The notes under the pieces are model-generated. The model did not search any database, was not told the origin of the DNA, and saw only the letters and a program-made list of their open reading frames with translations. The translations under genes were made by a program, and so were the position numbers. Positions 22,794 to 32,679 of a DNA stretch of 64,000 nucleotides are shown one piece after another. The DNA is from Thelephora terrestris. Taxonomy: Eukaryota; Basidiomycota; Agaricomycetes; Thelephorales; Thelephoraceae. Location of the stretch: assembly GCA_015956445.1 (NCBI GenBank), contig WIUZ02000001.1, positions 1,550,001 through 1,614,000 of the forward strand, in the 5' to 3' direction. Position 1 is the first letter of the stretch; each line of letters starts with the position of its first letter.

Positions 22794-25769
22794 ATGACTC
22801 TATCTTCCGAACGTTTCTTGGCTGATCGTGCTGCGCCTATTTGCAGCCTCGAAATCGCAAAGGCATTCGCTCTCCTCAGGCAAATATCACATTCATACCA
22901 CTTGTACGAGGCTTGCCTCATGACCGTTCCTTTCGCAGTACTCGGGAGAAGAAGTATGCACATCACATCTCCGAGGCTTGTTGGGCGGGTGCCAGGATCA
23001 TCCAAGGTCAATGGACCGAGCAAGCCCAGACCCTCTATGACTTGATCATCCTCATCTTCAGTGAGAATGGGAAGCTCACTAACCTCGATGCCCTCAAGAA
23101 AAAGTCTGGTGTGAGCGATGGGGAATGGGAAGACCTTCTGCAGTACTCGAGCCAGGTGCGGGTCCTATTTCTTTCATTTATCCTCTGGGTCTAATTGGGA
23201 GGCTAGGTTTTGAGCAATCTAGTGAATTATAAATCATTCGGATTCACCAAATTCATCCCTCGCATCCCAGAGGAAAAGTTCCACGCAGTGGTCAAGGCAT
23301 CACCGAATTCCTCCAATGCGCTCGGTGTCTGGAATTCGGCACGTATTCACAACTGCTGGAGCGTGCCCTGTAGAAGCTGATGACTCTTGTAGCTTCGAGA
23401 GCACATTTACTCTGTTGCACCAGCTCCAAGCCTCTCCATCGGAAAACGCAGCCTCGGACACATCTCGAATTACTATACCGGTGAAATCATCAGCGACGAG
23501 GAGGTCGCTGCCGTTCAGGAGGCTGCAGAAAAGCATGACGTGAATGTTCTCAATACTCGGTATGTCACGCAGTGAAAAGCAAGGACTAGACCCTGAGCTA
23601 TGCAAGGGTTCGCAAGGATTCTCCAAGCGAGCTCACGCTTCTGGTTGCCTCGTCCGAGGAGCAGCCATCTGCCGAGGCTGAGCATGAGATCGAGGTGGAG
23701 GGCAAAAAGATCACACTGGCCATCAAATACGGGGATTTCTCAGAACCCCTAAAAAAGGCTATCGATGCCTTGACAGAGGTGCAACGTCTCCCCCAGATGA
23801 CGGGTGCCAACTTACCTTGTGGATTTCAAGGCCAGGAAATATACTGCCAATGACCACCAGTCTAGGATGATTGATCAGTACATTGAATCGTAAGTATTCC
23901 ATTTCCCAAGCAGCGACCACTGCCCTAAGAACGCAATAGATTCCGAACCGGTTCCGTCCCCGCGCACAAGAAGGGATCAATCGAGTGGGTGAAGGACATC
24001 GGGCCCGTTGTCGAGAGCTACATCGGTTTTATTGAGACGTGCGTTTGCATTCCTCCCACAATCCTGTACCGTCTGACCCTCCTAAAAGCTACGTGGATCC
24101 GTATGGCAGTCGCGCCGAATGGGAAGGCAAGTGCACGATTTCATCGACGTTTACGGTTGGGTGATGGTCATCAAACAGGTTTCGTTGCGATTGTCGACAA
24201 GGAGATGAGCACCAAGTATGAGACGTTGGTCAACGATGCCCCAGAGTTGATCAAGGACCTTCCATGGGGTCCAGATTTCGAGGTTGATGTGTTCAGAAAG
24301 CCGGATTTTACTGCCCTTCAGATAGTCTCCTTCGCGACCGGCGGTATCCCTGCTGGCATCAACGTGTGTTGTTCCCACTCCAGTCGCGGGTGATTAGACT
24401 GACCTGATTCGGTAGATCCCCAACTACTACGAGATTCGGGAATCTGTGGGATTCAAGAACGTCTCCCTCGCCGTCAGTGACGATCTAATTCCTTGATGAG
24501 ATGCTGTGACTTATATTTGAAGTAGAACATCCTGGCTGCCAAGGCTCCAAGTGAGAACTAGACGCGATCAATAGATCGAAAACTAAATCATGGGCATAGA
24601 TGAGGAGGTCACATTTGTCCACCCGAGTGACCTCCGCTTGTACAACTCTTGGGATTCTCGCGCCTTCGAAGTTCAGGTAGCAAACCACGAACTCTTGGGT
24701 CATGGTTCCGGAAAGTTGTTCCAAGTGGATGCTAGTGGCAAGAAGAACTTCGACTCCGACAAGGTTATTAACCCTCTCACTAAAAAACCCATGTAAGCGT
24801 GCCTTTTACTTCCTGGTGCATACCCTCATACAAAGCGTTGAGTACATCGTGGTATGGGTACGGTCAAACCCCCGGATCGGTCTTGGGAGATGTCTCTTCG
24901 TCGCTAGAGGAAATGAGGGCAGAGGCTGTGGCGCTGTACCGTGCGTGGTTTTATTCATCACCTGGCGAGTATAAATTGACAATCACATCTTACAGTGGCA
25001 GGAAACAGAGAAATTTTGAGCATTTTCAAGGTTTGGCATGTCTAAAACCGGGGAGGCAACCGTTGATAAAAGCCGATCCACCCCCTCAGTATACATCGCA
25101 GCAAGATATTGAGGATGTACAATATGCCATGTTCCTCATCATGGTTCGCGCTGGTAAATAAATCCACACCAATACTAGCTCGCAGGAATTGACGCTACTT
25201 AAGGTATTCGCGCCCTGGAATTCTATGACCCCGTCGCCAAAAAGCACGGTCAGGCCCATATGCAGGCCCGTCTCGGTATCACGCGGTGGTTGATTAAGGA
25301 AGGTATTGCGAGGGTAGAGGAGATTCGCACCGCTGATGGTGTCCTGGAAAATCTCTATATCCGAGTTAGTCTCTTCGAGGTTGTCCGCACCAAAATCCAC
25401 GGCTTACCATGCGACCCCAGCTTGATAGGGACAAGGTCCTGACCGAGGGCAAGACAGCGACCGGAAAACTCTTGATCGAACTCCAGGTCCGCAAGAGCAC
25501 CGCCGATGGAGAGGGCGCTAAGGCATTCTACACGGAACTTACAAAGCCTCCCCCTGAATGGGAAGGAGAGATCAGGGATTTGGTTCTGAAGAAGAAACTG
25601 GTTAGTGCGTTGACCGTTATCTTGTTCGTCTTGACTGAAGGTTCTCCTGCAGCCCCGAAAGATCTTCATCCAACCCAATACGTTTATCGAGAATGACGAG
25701 GTTGTCCTCAAGGAATACCCCCTCACCTCTGCTGGAGTGATCGAAAGTTTCATTGAAAGGAAGTTGTAG
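22794..25769 (+). CDS. Dipeptidyl peptidase III (M49)
   Basis: A cytosolic zinc exopeptidase that removes N-terminal dipeptides from short peptides, in late proteasomal peptide turnover. The start MTLSSERFLADRAAPICSLE matches the family N-terminus. The zinc motif HELLGH is intact at about 24686-24703 within NHELLGHGSGK. The second zinc motif, normally EECRAE, reads EEMRAE (about 24908-24925), which keeps the metal-binding Glu. The C-terminal block with ARLGITRWLI and GVLENLYIRV is also typical. Ten or more introns interrupt the gene. The first one appears to use a GC donor (CTCAG|GCAAAT). The gene ends SFIERKL. Length after splicing, about 700 residues, fits the family. Confidence 0.9.
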
Positions 25770-25924
25770 ACAAGCGAAGACCGGTGGCTAAGACGTGTAT
25801 ATAACTATGGAAATTTGTGTACAAACTTATAACTAGGGAATTCAGGCATTCGTGATATCCTCCGCGGGCATGAGACTTTAGCAGTTTGCGCTGACAAGTA
25901 GTAAGGCCAATCTCGTGGTCCACT

Positions 25925-27402
25925 TCAGTGACTCTCGATTACTCTAGCTTCCCAGACGCTTCCCACTTCGTCGTGACAATGCTGTGAGGTATTTTGTCTC
26001 TCTAGTTAGTGATCATGAAAGAAGTACGGAAGACGAATGAGAGCTGCCTACGTCTGGTGGAAGGTCGATCCCGATCAAGGCTTCGAGGATGCCACGGCCT
26101 GACCACCTTTCTAGCTCGACAACTTCTTCAGGGGTTATGAAAGCTTTGGATAGTCGGGCAGCAAAGATCATCTGGGCCGCGGCAGCTCTGATGCGAGAGG
26201 GCGATGCTGTCGTCTTGCCAGGGACATTGGACTGAGTGGATCCCGTTGCAGATTCCACAGTTAGGGAGGCTGGTTCGGCAGAAACAGGTGGTTCTGCGAC
26301 ACTGAGCGGCTGAGGACGAACGGGGGCGTAATTCTTTGCGAGGTGGTACAAGTGGAATGTTTCCATCTGGAACGTAAGGGATCAATGAATGAGGTGGGGG
26401 TCGTCGTTCAAGTTGGTACCTCAAAGGACCCTATGTCAGGAACTGTCTCCAATAAGTGTGGTATCAAGTATTCATTACGATCTGGGAATGACGTCTGCCG
26501 GCCCTGTGATGAATAGAAACTGGCTAACAGGTAAGATATGGATGCCCGCCACGGTTTTACTGCCTCACCTGTCTGTCGACGCATTCACGATGCCTTTCAC
26601 AATCTTTGCGGTCTGCCCTTCTGGTCGAGTAGCCTCGAGCGATTTGCACACCTACGAAAATTAAAGTCGGAAAATTACACGAGAAAGGTGTATCATCACC
26701 TCTTCGTAAATTTCCTGATCTGCCTCCACCTTCGCGAGAGATGTTAGCCTCAGTGATTGTATCGGCATTGGCTCTGTGTATACCTGCTTCGTAATGAAGT
26801 AAGGTTGCTGCGTAGTGTCTCCGTTGATAAAGTCGTAGTCCCAATTTCTGTTGATGGCAACGCAAGCCTTAGGGACCACCAGAGATCCAGGAGGGATATC
26901 GATAAGTGCACCGCACGAACCGAGGCTAGGGATAGATACATCAGCAGCTTTAAACGCCAGCGCGGGCCAATTCACCCAACCGAACAACGAGCATATCCCC
27001 CCTCAAACATTCACGAACTTCGCGCACAAAGAAATCCGTGTTGGGGAATCCCATACCGGTGCTGACGATCGATACAGGGACACCCTTGTACCTCCCGGTG
27101 ATGGTCACGAATCCCCTCTCCGACGTGAGTTTGAAAGGCACGGGAGACTTGTCTAAGTGCTCTTCGATAACCAGAGCTCTAGAAGGATGTCCAACTGCCA
27201 CCTGATGCCTGTCGATACGGACCCCCGTCTATGGAAAGACTCGAACATACGATTCTGTTCGCGATCTCGCCAGCCTTGAGACCGAGGTGATACACGCGGC
27301 CATCAGCAGTACGAGGGAAGTCTGACAAGCAGCCAGACATCAATTTTGTACGAGTCTTCCGATAGGAATACCCTCACTTGCGTCGGTATGGAGATCTTTC
27401 AT
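25925..27402 (-). CDS. Uridine phosphorylase (nucleoside phosphorylase family I)
   Basis: Catalyses phosphorolysis of uridine to uracil and ribose-1-phosphate in pyrimidine salvage. The spliced N-terminus reads MKDLHTDANFPRTADGRVYHLGLKAGEIANRI. It is followed by VGHPSRA, equivalent to the phosphate-binding G-x-P-x-R block, then STGMGFPNTDFFVRE, LVVRLG and the nucleoside-binding core. The mid region (LVVPKACVAINRNWDYDF, then the PYFITKQ block) resembles fungal uridine phosphorylases rather than purine enzymes. The C-terminus, after a last intron, probably ends GSVWEARVIESH. An alternative unspliced end would stop at 26013. About seven short introns are inferred. It is tandem to and downstream of the PTC7 gene, 108 bp apart, but functional linkage is not evident. 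Confidence 0.8.
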
Positions 27403-27510
27403 CCTGACAACAGGGTATGAGTTCAAGCTGAACTCGATCGCAGCAGTTGATCCGAACGGCGCGGGTGTGCGAGCTGATAGACTAACAGCGTTGTATATCT
27501 ACGGTATAGC

Positions 27511-29107
27511 TTATGATTCGCGGACGAGTACGGCCACGACTGTAACACTAAAGCACTTGTCAGAGGTGCATCTAGGGACACGCTTGAGCGAACATACTCA
27601 TCAATTTTCTGGGACGAAGCGGTTGGTGAGCGACAGCTACAGGACACAAGAAGTCAAGAACTTACGCCTCCTTTATACGGCATACCGGCACGAGTAGACC
27701 GTTCTGGTTGATCAATGTTCAGACCAGAAGAGACCTCGACAATGGAGAGCGACTTACGTGCCCATGGGCCAGAGCGGTGATTATTGACCATACAAGCCCG
27801 AGCATAATGGACGAAATTGTCCGTTACTGCTTGTACCTGTTGTTCGTCAGACCCACCTACTCTCCCGGCTAATGTGTACAAGGCCAGCATCTCAGACGCA
27901 AAGACGTTGTCACATAGGCCATCAGTCTGGCGAAACGTCAACGTATGAAACGGCGTAGATCGTGAGGGAGGACAGACATATGCGATAACCAAATCCCCAT
28001 CCCGCAGCCCTATCTCAAAAACATGTCCATCCGAGACCTTATCCCGAGCTGCACCTCCAAAATTTGGCGGAATCTTTGATAGTTGCCTTTGATACCAATG
28101 TGAGCGAGGTCCAAGCCAGTCGAACAAATCGTACATTGGGCAATTAAAGTAGTGCGTTTGGTATACTGATTCATAGATTATGTTTGATGACCGAACGATT
28201 ATGAAGCCACTGTCGCCGAGACTGGAAAACCATAAGAACTCTACCCTGTTTATAAGCACGCGATGAACTCACTTTAATGTTCGCAAGAATCCGGAAGATG
28301 AATTGAAATTAAGAATCGTCGCTGTGCTGGAACCTAAAACCGAATCACCTCCGCGTCATAGGATCCCGGAGCAGACGCAGGCTTACCAGCGACAACGCCC
28401 TTCTCGCGTAGAACAGCGGTATGGGCATTCTCTAGACATTGTGCGGGAGTTAGCTCCCATCCTTCTATTGTTTGGCGCTCCTCGTAGCCTTGCGTTGGAT
28501 CTGTCTCAGGTTCTCCAGCCCAACCTCGCTTTGCGTACCGGTGACAATGGTACATCAGAGCTTGAGAGAATAGTGCTGGGTTGGTCACATCATCCCATCC
28601 CCCCACACCGTCGGCAACCCCAACCGATAATCCCTGTGACCATTGCTTGTGCTGAGTTCTGAACGGATTGCGAGTGGCGTGCATCTCACCTACCGAGTTA
28701 TTCATCATCTAAACGGGGATCCAGGTTAGAGATAAATCCTGCTAGTACCAAGATCGGATACGCACGGGTTGTATGTAGAAGAAATCGTGTCCAGGATCCT
28801 TATTAGCGGGCAGCACGCCTTTGGGCCATTCCAGTGTCTGGTCTCTCCAGGCACCGATGGGACTCTTCGAGTCAAAGGGATGAGCAGCGGGCAGGTACTT
28901 GGATCTTCTTGGCTTCGGACCTGGTGGCTTTCCTAGCCAGCTCGCCCCAACAACGAACCGGAAAGGGCGTGAACACTGCTCGGTGTGCGTGCTAGCTGTA
29001 GTGAAGGCCCGCAAAGCCGGGTGTATTGCCAACAAAGTGGAGGATTGCTTCGCTCTAGTAGGCCGTGTTTTGTGTCCATACCTGCGCAGAGTCAACGGCA
29101 GAGACAT
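27511..29107 (-). CDS. PTC7: Mitochondrial PP2C protein phosphatase PTC7
   Basis: A Mg/Mn-dependent Ser/Thr phosphatase of the PPM family. The Ptc7 relative acts in mitochondria on coenzyme Q biosynthesis proteins. The N-terminus (MSLPLTLRRYGHKTRP..., start at 29107) is basic and free of acids, as in a matrix presequence. The metal-binding motif GVADGVGGW follows, then INLGDSGF at an inferred splice junction, TDGLCDN and the closing IDDVTVV. The last exon is found only by splicing out two introns, which then gives the end VLVRES; the unspliced frame would lose the final metal-binding Asp. An alternative upstream ATG at 29263 would add 52 residues. It diverges from the orphan NLR-type gene by about 285 bp. 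Confidence 0.85.
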
Positions 29108-29392
29108 ACGCGTTGGTGCGGAACCCCGTGACGCGTTTGAAACCTTGGGGGCCCGGGAAATCACTCCGGCAATCTTCGATCGTCCGAACCATCTTGTCCC
29201 GGAGTAAGCAATATTGCAAACAAGAGCTCTATCCTCACTCGTGAAGTGACAAGTCCAGACCACGAAATACGACCGTTTGGACTTGGACTCTCCAACTTTC
29301 GAAAAGCGCCATCAGCACCATTATCCTTCTTTTATTTCCACCGAACGCGATGCCAACCCCAAAACCACTCCAAATATCCTCTTTGAAGATCA

Positions 29393-30231
29393 ATGTTTCC
29401 TAAAAGAACTTTGTTCCAAATCCGACAACAATCAACAAGGAAGATGACCCACAGTCAACCTTCATTACCCGTGGTGATATCGTTCCAGCATATCGCGACA
29501 GTTCAAAGGAAGCTTGGGCTGGAACTCACAAGGAACTGCCCCAGGCTCGGAGTTCCTAAAAAACTTCGGTAGGTTGGTCATACGTTCGGGCATTCGTGAC
29601 CCGTCTCCCACCCCCGCACACACACCCTTTTGTCTGCTTTCCCTGCGTATCCCCATTTCAGTGCTGATCTTGAACGGAAGGCCGATGTTCAGAACGCTTT
29701 CCCCCTTTCTCCAGGACAGCGGACAAGGGTTAACGTTGATACGCTGGCTACGCTCTTGAAAGTGTCGATGAGTACACCTCCGATCGCCGAAATTATGCGC
29801 AATGGAGTGCATACGTCTATGGAGGTTGTTTCACCCCTTGTGAAAGCCTTGAATGAAGTAGCAAAGGTTCACCCTTTCACCCTCGGTGCGGGAAGGATTT
29901 CGAGTGTCATCATGGCGGCGATCTGCTCTATGAAGTTGCCGTTTTTGCGTCCAAGGCCGTTTATACGCTCGAGACGAAACGCCACGAGAACGACAAAGGG
30001 GTCTTAGCTCTGGACCCCATGGGAGAGAGTCTGGGGTGGCAGAGAACGCATGGACTAATACCGTGTACGGGGCTGCGCATGGTGTATTGTGCAAGACTGG
30101 GAGAAATTTGGAATCATCTCTTGGGAACTTTCGGTGATATTCATTCAGGCGCGCGTGCGATGGAGGGGGGTGATATAATATATATGGGGGTTGAGAAGCC
30201 TCGCAGCAGGTCGAAGGTGTGCAGTTTATGA
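29393..30231 (+). CDS. Orphan NLR-type N-terminal helical domain protein
   Basis: Exons 29393-29568, 29662-29885 and 29936-30231 join in frame to 231 residues. The segment EVVSPLVKALNEVAKVHPFT, then VAVFASKAVYTLE and KRHENDKGVLAL, strongly resembles the N-terminal helical module that precedes STAND/NACHT or TPR domains in many Agaricomycete NLR-like proteins. I recall this pattern; it should be checked. Here the protein stops after about 60 further residues of unrelated sequence, and no NACHT, WD40, ankyrin or TPR part follows before the next gene. It may be a truncated copy, a free-standing adaptor, or a decaying paralogue. No Walker A motif is present. The first 20 residues are basic. The start could also be the Met at about 29444. 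Confidence 0.5.
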
Positions 30232-30317
30232 GATCTCATGTCTATTTCATTCAGTTCGCAGCCCGGTGCAGAAAGGTATACGCCGTATGATACACGAGAG
30301 CTAAACCAAGAAACGCC

Positions 30318-32288
30318 CTAGATTCGTTTGCCAAACAATTCCGCTAGCGAAGTCTGTTTTAGTTTCCCAGATTTTTTCTGCAGTATGCCCGACGTGCCGT
30401 CGCTTCTCGCTCTTGCTGCTCTGGATCTTGTGGGGGGTATTGGCCGCAGAGGGACGGGGATCTGTGAAATGGCCTTCATTCTTTTCGGGGTTGGGCCGTT
30501 GGGAGGGCTGGAGTAGTCCGAGTTTTCACCTCGTGCTGAATCCGCGGACCCTTGATGGAGGCCCTTCAGTTCCCCACGAGCCAACGCCCCGGCGGAGATC
30601 TTTTTAAACGGGTTATTACTGACTGTTGGTATAGAGGAGAGGGAAGGAGGAATGGTGGCGTTTGATGAACTCCTCCGTTGGGTTATCATGTCCAACATCT
30701 CCTGTGTAGACTTCTTGGCCCGCGCACCTGACCGATCAGGATTAAGATACGACGATGAGAGGGGAGGATTTGTCGCGGGCCTTATCCTCCGAGGGGGTGG
30801 TGCTTCGGGACCGTAAACAGAATTCCACTCAGGAGGATCGCGAAATAGCATGAGCTCTTGGTCAACGGGCATGGTTTCTGCCGAGGATTTCACGGCCCGA
30901 CGCAATCTCTCGCAATGGCAAGCCACCGTGTTTGGCGTTCGCGAATCCAGTCCATAGAAACGGATCGCTGATTCATGATCTTCTATAGCTTCACTCACAA
31001 GCTCAAAGACCCTCTCTTCTAAATCTTTATCAACCGTGTATCCACAAAAGAGGATAGGGCGCTCGGTCGAACTATCTTCATCCCAGGAGTCGATCGAATC
31101 CTCGTCCTCCCAGCCCGAATCGGAGTCGTATCTTTCGTCCGGCCACCTAGGATCGTACGACCAACGTTCCGTAACAAAATCTGTAATTTCTGAGATGCGG
31201 GTTTCGGTAGCGGCATCGCCCAACTCTGAACAAATCCACGCTCGGAGCTCTCGTTCTGCTTCCGAGATCTGGTCATCGTGGAGTGGCTGGGATATTGAAG
31301 TGGATGCAGGTCGTTGTGGCGAACAAGGGTAAAATTCTGTGTTGATGTGGATTACGAAGGGGTCTGGATGTGAAAACAGTATATTCCGGGGGTCGGAGTC
31401 TCTCAGCCGCTGGAGGGCGTCTTGAAGAGAGCACTGAAATAGCTTACGTTGGCTCTTCTTGCTTCGTCGGAACGCGTCTGAGTCCAGGTCATGACAACTG
31501 GTGCCCCTTAGGTCTACTTCTGGGTGAGTGAACTGGCGGTAGAATCACGAACGGTACGAACCGAGTATGGCGAGGAGTGGGAAGCTAGTAAGCGCATCGA
31601 TTACTTGGTTTGTTATCTTCCGGCAGTTGTTGAGTCGTAAGATTCGTAACCCCCGTGTACCATAAAGTTGGTCTGATTGCTCGGTGGTGACTGCCGGAGC
31701 GAAGTGACGGATGCCCAAGTGTGAGATGGACGTGTCACTGATATCGAGGGCACAAAGCCCATGAAGAAATTTGAGTGCGTGACTCTCCTCGTCTGAGACG
31801 CGTCCTGCGAGGTTAAGCACAGTTATTAGTGCGAATGACGGTGTGGGTGGGATGGCCTGTAAAAGTGGGAGGTGTTTATCTCCCAGGGGGATGTAGTAGT
31901 CCTGGAGACCGTAGGGAAGGTCAAAGTACACTTGTGCGAGTATCGACCAGATTCGAGGGTCAAGTTTACAAAGGCAGTCGATGATGGTGTTGATTCCGAT
32001 AAATGTGGAAGGAGATAAGGCGCTAAGGACTTCAGGCTGACACCTGATACGATGAGAGCCGATAGGATAAACCTGGTCGGGATAGTTAATGAGCGTCCGG
32101 ATACAGAAGTAGGCCAGGGGTGGGATAGGTCCCTTGGGCTGGGTTGAAGCGCGGGTGCCGTGAACGCTCTCATACAACCCGACTGGGATTCGACTTGGGA
32201 TTCTAGACGCGGAGCTGGTGTCAGCAGCCTGCCTGGGGCGTACTGGAAAGAGTACGATTGGCTTCAGATTTAGGCCACTGGCGGACAT
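30318..32288 (-). CDS. Leucine-rich-repeat protein with disordered C-terminus and PIP-like end
   Basis: Two exons, 32288-31562 and 31519-30318, with a 43-nt intron, give about 642 residues. The first exon encodes leucine-rich repeats of the cysteine-containing type found in F-box proteins (LNLAGRVSDEE, LCALDISDTSISHLG, LRILRLNNCRKITNQVIDAL). The last repeat (VDLRGTSCHDLD) lies across the intron, which shows that both parts are one gene. I see no clear F-box at the N-terminus. The second exon has a short helical region (EAERELRAWICSEL), an acidic Asp/Glu/Ser stretch, and a long Pro/Ser/Arg-rich tail. The last 12 residues include QTSLAELF, similar to a PCNA-interacting (PIP) box, flanked by Lys/Arg. 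Function is unknown. It diverges from FKS1. Confidence 0.65.
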
Positions 32289-32679
32289 GGTGGATGGAGC
32301 AGACCTCTGACGCGCCGCCGCACGTACTTATCCTCGAGGTGACATCAGACACGATGACCCTTTTGTTGGCCACACAACATTCTTGCGCAGCCGAATTTCG
32401 CTTAGGAAAATAAAATAAAATGAGATAAAATAAAATAAAATAAAATAAAATAAAAAGGGGCGGGTGGTTACCGGGTGTAGAGTGGCTTCTTGTCCGAATT
32501 AGGCAATCGACTTCCAACTCACTTTCGACCTCTCTCTCTTGCCTACGTCTCCGTTCAGCCTCCGTCACGGCCACCGCGAAGGCAAAAGGCACCCGCAATC
32601 CTTCTGTCTTTTCTTATATTTTTACCACTGAACACCTCTTCCAAAGTCACTCTTTTCTTCCTCTCATCCTCTCTACCCC
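32289..32679. promoter_or_regulatory. Divergent promoter region of LRR gene and FKS1
   Basis: These 391 bp separate the two start codons. The region holds the AAAAT microsatellite listed separately. A pyrimidine-rich stretch (about 32625-32677, many CTT/CTC) lies immediately before the FKS1 ATG, which is common in highly transcribed basidiomycete genes. I see no CCAAT or strong TATA box. Confidence 0.45.
32407..32456. repeat. AAAAT pentanucleotide microsatellite
   Basis: About nine AAAAT units in a row are interrupted once by a TGAG change near 32421. The tract is pure A/T on one strand and lies in the divergent promoter between the LRR gene and FKS1. Such tracts exclude nucleosomes and vary in length between strains. 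Confidence 0.85.
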
